Below, piece after piece: positions 21,852 to 34,922 of a stretch of 64,000 nt of DNA. The notes beneath the pieces were generated by a model, which was given only the letters and a program-made list of their open reading frames with translations, was not told the origin of the DNA and searched no databases. The position numbers were made by a program, and so were the translations under genes. This DNA comes from Lepidodermella squamata (lineage: Eukaryota; Gastrotricha), in contig JBLDXI010000013.1 in NCBI GenBank assembly GCA_047495785.1, forward strand, positions 1,550,001 to 1,614,000, written 5' to 3'. Positions within the stretch are counted from its first letter, which is position 1. The number at the start of each line of letters is the position of its first letter.

Positions 21852-24800
21852 ATGATTGCAAGAGTCGCCTTTACCATCTTTCTGGCAATTTCGACGGTTT
21901 CGGGGGGCCGCGTATACTCGCGCATCAATGGCCAACGTCCCATTGCTGTTACAAGCGGCGACTCGGTTTCCAACTACTTGCTAGCGTCCGTTGGCACTGT
22001 CGCATCAGAAAACCATTGCGCTTCGTCTTGTTCTCAAAATTCCAGCTGTTTATCGGCTTATTTCAAGTCGTCGGATAAAAGCTGCTCCTTATATTTGGCA
22101 TCGGTGAATGCTGGTCAGTTTCTGTCAGTATCAGCAAGCGGGGCTGGAGCCGGGGACGTGGTTTTCGACATGGTTTCGAGTCTCGCGAAGCCACAGACAG
22201 AGGCAGAGGCGACAGATTCAGGTGAACAATTTATGAAGGCTGTGAGAGAAACCATTCTTAAACCATGCACCAACATACTACCGATGGGAATAAGGACCTG
22301 GCAGGGTTCAGGCCCGGTATGGGATGATCATTCCTTGGCGATCAGGCATGATCAGTTGACAGGAGGAGCAGGCACTGTGACCTCTTATAACAGCACCAAG
22401 CCATGGTTTGGGCGGCTTCATCTATTCAGCGACTCGTTTCAGGCGGCATCTGGTACTGCTATGAACAATCTCTTTTTCTCCTCCTTGAATCCGACATATC
22501 CGGCGTCTTACTTCCAGATTTCCTTCGACGCGTTTGTTTGGCTGCATGGCTTTGAAATAATGACACTAGGTTACACTCGAAAGACATCACTAACTTACAG
22601 CTACGACGGTAACAATTGGTTGGAGTATCTCGACCGCTTTGGCGGCGTTCAGTTTTTCTCATCACCGGACCCTAATCGTAACCATACATACTACACATAC
22701 TCGTTGTCACCGCCCTTATTAACACACCATGTCAGGCTTCATGCGCGGGAACTGGACAGCGCTGCCAGCGGGGTATATCACGTCGAGTTTTACGGTTGTT
22801 CAGGGCAAACTTGCCGCGACCCTCTTGGTATCCACACTGGCGAAGTTCAAGAATCACAAGTTACCGCTTCATCATTCATGGGTCCGGCTTTCCGACCTTA
22901 CAATGGTATACTTGGCAGCAATTGGCTCGGCTGGATGGCGGCAACTTCAGGCAGCGAATGGATTCAGGTCGACTTCCTAGTCAACAAAATCGTAGGCTTA
23001 AAACTAGTCTACGAATTTTAAACTTTACATCTTTCATGGGTATAGGTTACTGGAGTTGCAACTCAATTGGCAAAAGAGGCTTGGCGAGCCACTTCTACTC
23101 CAGCTATCCCCTCCTCCGTTGTAACGCAATTCACTATTTCATACTGCAGGGATCCAAATTGTGGAGACAAGCCTGCTTTGAACTTATTGCTGGACCGAAA
23201 TGGGAACCGAATGTATTTCAGCAACTCCAACACAGCGTCACAACAAACCATTACGCTGTTCAGTGAACCGATATTGGCAAGAGTTCTCCGCCTTACACCG
23301 ACAACATTCACTGGGAATCCGGGGATACGGTGGGATCTTTTAGGATGTAGACATGTGCCTAGGTTTCCGAATAAGCTGTTCAAAGACTTGGCGTTGAACC
23401 GCTCAGCTGTCGGGTCGTCGTCACCGATGCCAGCTGTTTTCGGCACTCAGACTAGCCGCCTTACTGATCAACCGAATCGTGATGAAGCCGGCGTCTTTCA
23501 TTCTTGCGTTCGTGTGGATCCTGATCCGAACAATGCTTCTTACGTAACAATTGATCTTGGTTCTTCGCAGCAAGTTAGCGACGTAATTGTCACACCGACT
23601 CGCCTATACAGCAACTTAGACCCGATCGGGCTATGGCTCTTCGATCTTTTCACCATGGCGTATGATCTGAGCGGGAATGGCATGGACGGTGTCGTTGGTC
23701 CTAATATCAGCTTGGTAACTGGCCCGTTCGGAAAACCGAAAAGCGCTTTCCAGTTCAACAAAGAGAATACTTATGATGCAGTAATGTTCCCATCACCCTG
23801 GCCAAACAATCCTCTCTATGATCCAACCAAAGACTATTCCCATTTTTTCTGGCTATACGTTGTCAATGATGGCACCACTGGAGATGTCATCCATTTGTCA
23901 CTTCACGAGATGAATGACTTTAGCGTAGGGTTGGCGTGCATTTACGCCCAAATAGATGCAACTGACCCTAACCTATTCATGATTGGCATGACGAACGATA
24001 ACATTAAGTAAGATTACCTGTCGCCAAGACGAACTGAATGATATTCCTCTCTTTCCTCAGTCCTCTCAGCTATATAAAGCTTCCCGCGAACACATGGCAT
24101 TTCGTTGGCGTCTTGTATGATCGAACTCGGAACTTGATTCAAATGTATGCGAACGGCGTTATGATTGGACTTTTCCCCATCGCTGGTTCTGGGGTTAGCA
24201 GCAATTCGCAGCTTGTCATGGGGTTTTATCGTCCTAGTCAAAGCTTTAAGAAACACACAATTAGGATTGCATGTCGGCAAATTTACAACCGATTACTCAC
24301 CAGAGAAGAGATCGACGATGCCGCTTCATGCCCCTGGCAATGTGAGTTAAATTCTTCCGTTAAAAAAGTATAAGAAATATTTGGGGAAAAAATGAGAGAC
24401 TAATCCGACTTGCTTGTAGCAAATTTCATTGTTCGAAGACGAATTGATTGATACAAATTTCCAATTATAACAGCGCCTACTCCGATAATGCTCTGGCCAA
24501 TGGATGATGTGTACGGTATTACTGATGCTTTCGGAGGCAAGGTTAATGGATCGAACCCTTATGTCACATTTGCGCATGTGTCGACCTTTACAACGGGCAC
24601 AGCTGACTACGCCGGCAAAGCTTATTACGCAGATTACAACACTTACAGAGCTTACGTTGAATACTCAAACACGCAAGGCGACCTGGACGCCCCGTACGCG
24701 TTTTCAATAAGCGCATGGGTGTTATCGACCAGAGACAATGTCATTTGGAGTTTCAAGGGCGCCGGTAACTATACTTTGGCAATGTGGTCTCGAGCAGATG

Positions 24801-27800
24801 GGCACTACATCTTCGCCGCCCAATGCCGCAACATGCCGTACAAAATCGAGTTCGCAGTCAATATGACAAACCGCATCGTAAACGTGGTTGTTATGCAGCA
24901 TGTTGTTCTTACTTACCACTATTCCCACGGTCGAATGACAGTTTACACAGACGGTGAAGTTGTTGCAGTTCGCCAAATGCCGGTAGGGTGTGAGCTTGAC
25001 ACTGTTGCGGGGCGGGTCTTCCGGTTCGGCTCACATGGCGATTATTACAGTGCGTACGCTAGAATTGCCTGTTTGGGTATTTTCCGGCACGAGCTGACAG
25101 CTCGACAGGTTCAGCAAATTTCCAGATGCCCCATTACTGGCATTAAGTCCATGGCCTCGATTGCTTTTAGCAAGTATCACGGGGTTACTGATTTGTTCGC
25201 CAGACCAGGTTATACCATGGCTTTATCCGGCTCAGTGACCCAGGTGAACGGCTTAAGATCGACGCAAACCGCCTACAACGTGGCCAACGGTGCCTCAATG
25301 GTATACGACAACTTGACTGCGCCTGATCAGCAATTGGTGTCGAATAACGGAGCCTTCACAATCATGGCGTGGTTGAACGTTGGTGCCGCAAATACACTGC
25401 GTGATTGTATCTCTACGACTACTGTCGAAGGCCAGTATAGCGATTACTTATACGACTTACTTACTTACTTACTTATTGCTTACAGGCATAGCCAGCGTAG
25501 TGATTGGAGCTACGACTAACAATAGATGGCGCGTGAAATATACTTGCGCCAGTAGCTCATCTTATGAACTGATTAGCGATATTAGCGCCCAGGCTACTCC
25601 AGGTACATGGACCTACGTTGCAGCACGATACACTGGCACAAATGGCACATTGTCTCTCTACGTAAGCGGGGCTTCGGTACCGTTAACATGGCAGACCAGT
25701 GTAGCTTGCGTGCCTGGCCCGCCGACTGTAACTGGCTTCCGATTTGGATCGGAAGCTTATACCGGACAGACAACAGTCGGATTCAGTGTTGCTTGTTTCA
25801 ATGTTTTCAACGATGATATAACAACCACACATATGCATCAATTTGCAAACGGCTGCCCGGGGAAAGCGGAACCATCGCACACACCTTGCGAGTACCCACT
25901 TCAACATAATTTGGATTATAGGCTTGAGTATTCGCCTACGAGCCCTGGGACATTATGCCCAGAACGGGCTTACGCCACGCAAGGGACCTGTTATTGGCGC
26001 CCGGTGAATAGTACCGCCAGTACTAATTACTTTTGCATGTCTTTTCTGGACGACTACGAGATAAGATCGATCGTTACCGCGGGGCATCCTGGTACTTCGA
26101 ATGAGTGGATCAAAACTTTCACCGCAGCATGCCAAGCTGGGCCAAATTTAGCTGACACTCAACCAAATGCAGGACCTATTATGGATCCTTTAGGCAATAT
26201 CAAGATATTTGTCGGAAATAGTGACAGATCAACACGTTATGAGAACCGGCTGCCCTATCCTATAAGATGTCGAAACTTATGCATTTATCCTCAGACATTC
26301 AACTCGTGGCCGACAGCTCGATTAGGCGTGAAGGGATGCAGGATACGGCACAGTTGCTCCCGAAGAATCAACTTCAACTACGGCAATTTGTACGTCTCGG
26401 ATTACACGTCCTCCTGTACAGCCCATCCTGCTTTCTACCCCGAGAATCTGGATGGATTGTGGTACTACGCTCCTCCCTCGCTTGACGTCACAAATTTACC
26501 TTACCTTCAACTCGACCTTGGCAGACTTTTCAAAATCACCCGCATACAAACCGCTGGTTCGAAAGGAAAATGCGTGGCTTCGGCATACGTCGTCTTTTTC
26601 AAACTAGCTTATAGTTTCAACGCAGAACGATGGCTATTCTACAAGAAAGCTGATGGTATGGTTCGCACTTTCGCGGCAAACGTCGACGCGACTAATCTTG
26701 CTGACATTCCGCTTTTGACGCCGCTCGTCGCTCGTCACGTACGCGTCGTCGTTGAAGGCTTTTCAACGGCCATCGCATTTCGATTCTACCTGTTTGGTTG
26801 CCAAGTCGATAGCTTAGATTCGCAATTTCCTGCAATCAATGTGACACTTGGTGACAAACCTGTTAACAATGTTGTCGACGCAGCGTCTAATCCACTGATC
26901 GCTTACACCCTATCTCCGTCTGAAGTAGCTGATCGTCAACCGATTCGGCTATCGGCTCTCCCGAATTCGAAGCCCGGTCGCTACCTGTCCGTCTTAACTC
27001 GCCAGAAAAATGTGCCGATGGAGATATGCCAGGTTTCAGCTTACAATTCTCCGAGCAAAAACTGGGCCTTGAAAAGGAACGTCGTTCTATCAAATGCATT
27101 CGCCGCCTCTGCAAATCAAACTCGAGCAGTTGTAACAGATGGTGTGTCTTCGGCTCTTGATGCTTCAGGTGGTGCGACCGGGCAGGTCTGCGTTGTAGGC
27201 CAACCAAATCCTCTGCCCTCAGAAATGCCAAGTAATGACATTCAAGATGTGACAGCAGCTACGGCAGGAATGGTTGGGTCGGTCCCTCCGTCGAATTGTA
27301 CAGGGACTGTCATTCAATGGGAAGTGATTTTGCGAGTGATTCAGTCGCAGCGACAGGCGTATTATCCAGACTCGGATCGATCATGCTTTCTGCAGAATTT
27401 CCGAAATATTTCCGACGATACCCTGAGCATGGCTGGCGTTGTTCCATTCCGCATTCATTCGTATTCGCAACCTTTCCGAAAACTCACCTTGTAAGTGAAT
27501 ACATTATATAAAGTAAAAGCGGCATTTATTCTATTTAAAAACAGGGAATTTAACGGAACGAATGGCTTGAAAGTAATCGCAGGGGACATATTCGGCTTCT
27601 ATCAGCCTCCCAACTGGATTAGCTGCGCGTTCAGCTTCGTATCAGCCGATGAATACGGCGCACCGCCTGGCTGGACAGCTCCGACAAATCCGCAGACATC
27701 GTTCGACCTGCCTTGGCCTGGCGCCACAGTGCCAAGCCTACAATCAGGATCTGGCGCTTGGTTGACTTCAGGTGTCAACATGACGGCCTCGACGAGCGTT

Positions 27801-28204
27801 CGTCATCAGCTTGCCAGAGGATACGTAATAGGTAGGATGACGAAACTAATCAAAAAGGCAAAATAATTCTTTTTTAATTTTCAGATCCTTCGGCGGAAAT
27901 GTGGGTGGCTGTGGATCTAGGACTGCGAACGGTAGTAACTCGCGTTTTAGTCTACCAAGCTGCCGATCGATTCGGCTACTCGCTCGCCGATTCAGAATTG
28001 CGAGTCGCTAACACGCTGTCGACCAATGTTGCAAGCTGGCGCTACTGTGACACGATCGCATTAGTGCGCGATCTCGACGAAAGATCGCCGAACCGGCCGT
28101 ATGAATTGTTCTGCCTGCCGCCTGCACTCGGGCGGTACGCTGTAATTCGCCGACGCACACCTGGATTGCTGCCTATCGCTGAAATTCTGGTATATTCGCT
28201 ATAA
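21852..28204 (+). CDS. Large secreted multidomain protein: PAN, discoidin-like and LamG/pentraxin-like regions
   Basis: Seven exons join in phase: 21852-22991, 23046-24007, 24061-24341, 24474-25434, 25496-27490, 27545-27831 and 27885-28204 (1,981 residues). The signal peptide is MIARVAFTIFLAISTVSGG. An apple/PAN-like Cys cluster follows (about 50-80: ENHCASSCSQNSSCLSAYF). Several F5/8-type discoidin-like stretches are recognisable by phrases such as WIQVDF, TIDLGSSQQVSDVIVTP, YLQLDLGRLFKITRIQT and WVAVDLGLRTVVTRVLVY. Between them are concanavalin/LamG-like modules (AFSISAWVLST, WTYVAARYTGTNGTLSLYVSG, GRMTVYTDGEVV). No membrane segment was seen, so an extracellular adhesion or matrix role is inferred. 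The acceptor at 25495 is a choice: the nearer AG at 25485 gives a frameshift. Exact domain counts are uncertain. Confidence 0.82.
25451..25484 (+). repeat. CTTA microsatellite inside an intron
   Basis: Near-perfect tandem ACTT/CTTA units within intron 25435-25495 of the discoidin/LamG gene. Length change here would alter intron size rather than the protein. Confidence 0.6.
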
Positions 28205-29311
28205 ATGTCGAATACGCCAAGATTAACACTAGACAATTATTCGATCTGACTCGGCTGTGATATAATTGATATGTAGAAAAGAATCATCAAAAATAGATGC
28301 TTCTTCGACGTTTCAAAGACAAATAATCCGGTTCTCAACTCGTGATTGGCATGTCATTGCAAAAGATTATTTACAGATTCTTGAACAAAACAAGGTCTGC
28401 AGCTTGTAAATTTTATCACAGATACCTTTGAAAATGATCATATCGAGTTGCAGTGAGAACTGCTTCTTTAGCGCAGAAGTACCTGCATTTTCGTAAAATT
28501 CAGTTGAATAAAAAATATTAATTTTAAGTTTGCATTGTATTCCAATGGGCACATGTTTCCTTGTTGCGTCATTATGGAAGTTATCACGAAAAAAGATGTC
28601 ACACAAAGCCATAGCACAAAACTGTAAGACGTAACCAGCGTTTTTTGTTTGGTGATCGCGCGTTAGCAACAGCACAGCCCCAATTTTATTGAGCTACTAA
28701 TAAAATGTGCCGCCGAATGTGGCACGCGCCGCCACCACATCACAGCACGAGCCTCATGCTTTTAGTTGTTTTCTTTACTGCCAAGTCTAGAACTATTATT
28801 GGCTGGTGTTTTAAAATCGCAATACATTTCACGTTCGTTTCTCTTTATTCTTTGCTATCATGACTTCTTACCTGGAGAAAAGCCGCGTCGTTTTGTCGAC
28901 TGCAACGACTTTAAGTTGGGCAAAAACCTAAAACTTCACTTTTGATACCATTACTTGAAATTCTTTCTCAGTTTTGTTTCAGCTGGTTGTTAACTTCAAT
29001 CGTTCTTTCTGGCACTTGCCAACAATGGCATCAACCCGATTTTTTACGGTATCGTCGAATTGCGTCCCATTGCAACCGATATTGATATGCCGACTGGTGC
29101 GGCTGTCGATTTTCTGCTTTAAAGATGCACTCAAACCAGCCATCCATTTTTGCGCCTCGTGAACTGCTTGCTGCTATGGCAGGTCAACTATTCGCTATTC
29201 TACTGATTGAATTGGGTCTTATAATCGCTCTTGATATCAATTTTATGCGCCGATTTTTTTCGGAAGCAGGATGTTTTTATTTTATTTTTTTTATGTCTGG
29301 GTTTATCTTAT
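28205..29311. other. Gap without a recognised gene
   Basis: About 1.1 kb following the discoidin/LamG gene. Frames at 28367-28675 (-) and 28974-29322 (+) lack features and start-codon support. Nothing else was recognised. Confidence 0.35.
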
Positions 29312-29798
29312 TAGAGCCCTAAATTCGGCCACTTTTCGAGTTTTTCCTAATTTGCCAGCCAGGTGAATTTTCAGAAAATATTCGGCAAAAACAGAATTAT
29401 GGAGGAGTTCTTGGGCTATCGAATGCCTGTTTCCGCAAGTCCGGACGATTTTACCTTGATTTATTGCTAATTTTGAAGTCAGCTAACTTTGATACCGTTA
29501 AATTCGTCTCGACAAGCTTAGTGTGGAAATCGCCTTTGTCGCTTTTTACATGGGAGCTTTTCCTTGACGATGTAATGCCTGAAACTCTGGTGTTTATGGT
29601 ATCGAGAAGCTACGTGACCCCCTCGGCCGCATTTAGAATTTTTTGCGATCACGTGGGTAAAAAATCATGAAACAGATTGGTTCATCGATCATCGACAATG
29701 CAAATTTCTTGAATTGCGTGCAAAAAACTGCTGCACAGCACTTGGTGTCCAAATTTCGGCCGAAGTTAGGTCGCAGCGGCCGAATTTAGGAAGCTCTA
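29312..29798. mobile_element. Possible inverted-repeat element upstream of F-box gene A
   Basis: The ends are imperfect inverted repeats: left TAGAGCCCTAAATTCGGCC, right reverse-complement TAGAGCTTCCTAAATTCGGCC. The interior (about 450 bp) is non-coding. The repeats are short and no second copy was seen in the window, so the call is tentative. Confidence 0.4.
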
Positions 29799-29953
29799 TT
29801 CCTTTATAATTATTCTAAATTTTAGATCAAATTTCCCTCAGAAGCTTGACGATTTTGCTAGACTTAATCATGCGTGCATTTCTTCGCGCTTTATTCCTGA
29901 ATTTCACTATATCGCTTTTCAGGTCTCGAATTCCTTTGATTTTTTAGAAATTT

Positions 29954-32482
29954 ATGGCTTGTTCTATTGGCTCCGATCAGCACCCCCATGGCCAGCGTCG
30001 TCTGGTCGATTGCAATTACGTCAAGCTAAGAATTCATTTGCTAAATGACGAACTTAAACAACCATCACCTGGAACGATTAGCGTCAAAGTTTTCTACATG
30101 CCACCTGAATCAGCCCCGCCACCCCCGCCTCCGATCGACGAAGATGATGAGAAAAATAAGAAATCGTGTAGGTTGCCTGAGCCTGTAACTTCAGCGCAGA
30201 TTCAAGCCACGCTCAAGCGATGTCATGCCGAAATTCAAAAGGACGGCAAAGTTAATTTCCTCACAAAGTCTTACATCGATCCAAAGGCGATTGACCCTAA
30301 ATCGCTGCTGAATTTCAACGCGATTTTCGATCGAGAGCTACCAGCTCGTGAGGCTTCGTCAATTTTCGCAGATATCAACCTTCGCCATCCACTTCGAATC
30401 ATCGCGGTTGAGGTGAAAGAGCGTAACTTGGCTCTGGGTGCTCGTCTAGGTTTGATTTCAGCCGGCCGGAAGTGGAATATCAACGACGCTTGCCTGGCAA
30501 ATAGCAATCCCGAGGACGTGGCAAATGATCGTTACAATTTGCTGTGGGATCCCGCCTGGACTCGTCGAGTCGATCAGCGCCACAGCCGAAATCAAGAGTG
30601 GCTGGTCAAGGAAGACGAAGATGGCAACATTACCCGTCAATACACGATTTACGCCCCAGAAACGGTGAAAGTCGAGAAGGAAGGCGACGAATTGCTGTTC
30701 GATAGCGACGTTATTAGATTCCAGCTTAATTTCGACCCTGAAATGATAAAACACCACAACCCTGTCTCATTTGGCAAGTTGGAAATGTGGACAAAACCTG
30801 AATTCAAAAAGCAAATATCAGTTCCAGTAAGCGAGAACCGCCACGATGAGACGCCTGCTTCTGAGTACCGTGAATTGCCGGATTTACCGGTTGAAATATG
30901 GCAGCAGATTCTGCGTTCCGTTCCTTGTCGAATTCAAGCTTTATTCGCTTTATCAGGCGCTTGTCAAAAGTGGCGAAAGTTTTTCGCTAATCCTGTTTTC
31001 TACGAAATCGTCGACCTCCGCCCAGTTGCTACAATGGTTGATCGAATGAAGATGGAAGCTCTCGAATTTCTGAAACAGCGTTGTGCTGATTCAGGAGCAA
31101 CCCGTCATCTTCGTGTTTCGTGGGTTCCTGCAATACGCGGCCCAGCGGCGAAGTGGTACGACATCAGTGATCTAGTGAATTTTGTAGCTAAACCCGCCAA
31201 TTTAACGACGTTTGTTGCCGAGCGATGCGGCGCTATCGATATTTCCAGTCTTCAATACATTGCTAAATCACAGCCTGAATTGGAGGTTCTGAGCTTGCTG
31301 GGAAATCTCTCGCTTAATTCGACCTACGAAGGCTACATGTCTATTCCAACTTTGACTAAGCTGCGCCGGCTTCAAATTGCGATAACGTCATGTGTGTCGA
31401 ATTTTTTGACGCATAAGATCCAAAAGTACTGTAAAAAATTGGAGGTCTTTTCGCTGTGGAGCGTCTCAGTCCATGGCGCTGAATGTTGGGACAGCCACCG
31501 GGACAGCTGGTTCGGACCTGAGAAAGGCGAAGATGACAAGGATCCTGATCTTCGCAGGGAATCTCTACCCGATGGCCTGCGAACGTGCCTGAAGCGACTG
31601 GCGACCCGGAAACCACTTAGGGCTATGAGGTATTACAGCACCCAGGAGAATTCGTTGTTTTCCTCATTTCCCGAAGTCATAAATGGCGATTTGTTGTCAT
31701 TAGCGGAAATTATGCGGGCTTGCGGGCCTTCTCTCGAGGAATTATTCCCCCCTGGAGATGGATTAAAGGCGGGTGATTTACTGAAAATCTGCCGTTATTC
31801 CGGCGTTGATACCATCGCTAAACTTTGCCCAAATATTCGCCGAATTTCAGCTCTAAAAATCAAAGATCGCAGCGAGGAGGATGAAAATGATGAAATTGGC
31901 GTAGATCCCTATGAAGCAGCAACGAATGGCCCTCCAAGGGGGAAGAAAATTCGCACGCCTGTCGGGGAGAACATGTTCAAGCAAACTGTTCAAGTTCTAA
32001 CCGGCTTGAACAATCTTGAAGAACTTGTTCTCAGTATCAAACAAGAAAATCCTCCTGTCAGCGTTTTGGTCAGTTTTTTTACGTTTCTCGCAATATTTGT
32101 TATTAAAAATTGCTGCTAGGATGTGGCGGAGTTGATTTCAAAGTTGCCAAATTTACGCCGCCTGTATATGTGGAAGAAAAGCTTTGATGATAACGATTTG
32201 AAGATTTTACGGGACCGATTTCCGAACTTGTATGTTGAACTGAAGGAGCAAATTAGTCGTGAAGACCTCGAGCGTTGTTACGCCATGCCGCCCCAGCTTC
32301 AACAGCTTCTTAGCAGATTGCAGGGACTTGGCGGAAGCCGTGGTCTTAGCGTCATGGGCGCTAGTCTTGATGAAGATGACACTTCGGATAGCGAATTTGA
32401 AGATGCCGGTGAAATGGAAGAGGGCGAGTCTGAAATCAGCTCAGAAGAAGAAGAAGCCGAGAACTCAGAGAATAAAAACTGA
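29954..32482 (+). CDS. F-box/LRR protein A (tandem paralogue of 34923-37406)
   Basis: Two exons, 29954-32068 and 32120-32482, phase 0, 825 residues. It is likely a substrate-recognition subunit of an SCF ubiquitin ligase. The first about 300 residues form an unrecognised domain shared only with the paralogue (KLRIHLLNDELKQPSPGTIS...), with a six-Pro run present in this copy only. The F-box lies around 303-350 (LPDLPVEIWQQILRSVPCRI...ALSGACQKW). Diverged leucine-rich repeats follow (LEVLSLLGNLSL, LTKLRRLQIA, LEVFSLWSV, LPNLRRLYMW). The C-terminal tail is strongly acidic (EESEISSEEEEAEN-like), which the paralogue lacks. Partner and substrate are unknown. Confidence 0.85.
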
Positions 32483-33600
32483 TAATAGTCTTTCTGCATG
32501 CCTGTTTGAACGTGATACCCGGTTCTGATGAAAACATTTTGAAACAAATTTTGAATTGCATGATGTTATTTGCCGTGTTATCATATTGCCTCTTTCCTAG
32601 GGTTTCATTTATTACGGGGATTGATCAACTGGATTCATGTGCTTCAATTAGATAAAAGGTAAGCTTATTTAATAGCTTCTTCTTGGGTTTTATAAATTTA
32701 ATGATCGAGGCCTATACGTGCTGAAGTAGTGCACCTAGTCAAAAGTCGCTTGTCTGACCTCCTTGGGACTAGCTGGGCGATTCAGAACTCACAAAGTCCA
32801 TTTTTGAGAGAGATTGAGGGCGCGTATGTTGGAACTCACTTGAACATTCCTCAAGTTTTACCAAGTTCGGCTAAACCTTGAACCGAGATTTGGCTAAAAA
32901 CTCAGTCATTTCGAGACACTTTTCTATTAATTTTGAACCGTTGAAGTCCCTTTTTGATTTCTACAGTGTCATCCGGAACAAACTATTCGCGATTTAGGCT
33001 AGCAAATTTTCTACGTAAAAAATACAGAAAAAATTGAGCCGAGTTTATTTATTCACAGCGCAATCATTTCGGCTCCGATTCTCACATATCTTATACCATT
33101 GGAAAGAAAAATCGTTTATTCTCCTAAAATATCGCTCAAGGGGTCCTGCTTGAATCCAAAGTGTCGAGCTGGTTGCTGAAAATCACGTAATTTTATGTTA
33201 TAACTGCGAGTTTTGAGATCCATTGAGCTCTAAAAAAGTCCCTATTCCAACTGGGCTAGCTATAAAATGATACAATATCCTTGAATCTGATGAAAAAAGT
33301 CATTTTCCGCCAAATTTTGTGGCAAAGGAGACTTGCGCAAGCATGCTACGGATTACATGCTTTAGATTTCACTTGCTTGCGAGCTTGCTACGTGTGTTCG
33401 TTCGCCAAACTGTATCTCGAATAAAATATCTCTATATAGAAATTGACAAGGATTCCCTGCACGTCTATGGGCTATTTTATTGTTATTTAATGAGGATTAT
33501 TAAAGGAAGGTAAAGGAAGGTTGGAAAATTGCCGGAAAAATGGAAATCACAAATATCTATTGTTTTGGGATTTATCCTCATTTGGCGAATTCTCAATTCG
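32483..33600. other. Gap between the F-box genes, first part
   Basis: AT-rich and without a credible frame. No transposon ends were recognised. A short AAAGGAAGGT direct repeat is at about 33502-33521. Confidence 0.35.
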
Positions 33601-34150
33601 TCTTGTGTTGTTCCAATGGTGACGGTTGTGGTAGGAACTGGATTCGTCGCTGGTAGATCAGTTTGAGGCATTGATGGTGCGATGGCTGTCCTGGCAACCT
33701 GCCAGGCCTGCAGCCACGGTGGTTGTTACCATTGTGTTGCCAGGGCGGCATTTGCCACCCCTGTGGGTACCAGGTTAACTGCTGCGGTTAAGGTTGTGCT
33801 ACGGCTGAAGGCAGTTGTAGAGGTGTACTGGGTGGCTGTGCAGGCTGTAACAGTGTACTAGGCGGTTGATGGCTGGGCGTCTGTTTGGCGCGCTTTTCTT
33901 TAAGTGCGTCGAAAACTAGGCCAAGGAACTCGACCCACGTTTCTAATTCGTCCGTGCTAGTCGGTATTGTAGGCTTGATTGACTTTTCGCAGCGTCGCCA
34001 CGTCGGAGGCGGCGTGCGAGATCGACTGGTAGAGGCTTGGCTCCTGCACCCACTGGAGCTAGCTGTAGCAGCTGTAGTCGAGCAACGAGGCCATGAAAAT
34101 GGCTTTTCTTGACCGCGCGGTAGTGGAATTGTTTGAATGTTAAGTGAACG
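33601..34150 (-). pseudogene. Degenerate Pro/Gln/Trp-rich frame, gag-like relic
   Basis: On the minus strand a frame without ATG runs from about 34150 to a TAA near 33786 and continues in the same frame to about 33601. Before the stop it encodes a Ser/Thr/Pro-rich segment and then TSTDELETWVEFLGLVFDAL. After the stop it encodes a Trp/Gln/Pro-rich stretch (TWYPQGWQMPPWQHNGNN). Composition resembles the end of a retrotransposon gag protein, but no RT, protease or integrase is nearby. A real exon of an unseen gene is the alternative. Confidence 0.35.
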
Positions 34151-34922
34151 TCGATATGTTATAATTTCAAAGGTTTCGAAGCCGCAAGAAAGAGTATGAC
34201 GTAGTTGTGAGCTTGGGTGAAATCAGATAACGCTTCATATCGACAATCGCGTAATTTTGTGACTAGAAACATTCGGCTGCTTGATGTTACACGTACTTGT
34301 CTCTCCAGCAGTATTGCCAGCTTGTGTCAGCTTTCAATGAAAAAAGAACTGCAATTCAATTAAGCATCGGCAGTTCCTTCTCGCTGCCCAGCTCCGCCTG
34401 TAGAGCGGCTAGGTGGGGTCATAGCACCTTTGCGACAAATTTGATTGACAAACAACTGGCCAAAACTTCGATGCACTTTGCAAAACTTCGCAGACTGTGT
34501 AAGCTCTGTGTAGCAGGTGATCGCAAATGCTTCAGTTTCTACTGAGGTCCGATCAATACCTTTATTGTGAGATAGGGTATATGGGTAAAGGGTCGTTGGT
34601 ATCATCAAACAGCCTGGTTTTTCAAGAAGTTTAAACGTAGTCATTAAAAATATGTTTCGTTTTATTTTAAATCTGAATCATTTTTCAATTTTAGGTTGTT
34701 AAATGCATTCAGCAATTCGAAGTCGATCTCTGCAAAATTATTGTCGGCGGTTAACTTATTGGATTTCTGAATACTAGTCACATCGATTTGAGACCCGAGA
34801 AAGTATGATTCGAGTTCATCGTGGATTTTTTGTATTTTATCTGGCAAGATGGTGCAATTTTTTTGTTACTGTACTGGTTTTTATGCTGATTTTCATGTTT
34901 TGTTGTAGCTTTTTTATCGATA
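34151..34922. promoter_or_regulatory. Upstream region of F-box gene B
   Basis: No gene was recognised. The short frames at 34297-34644 and 34662-34847 lack support. It probably contains the promoter of the next gene. Confidence 0.3.
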
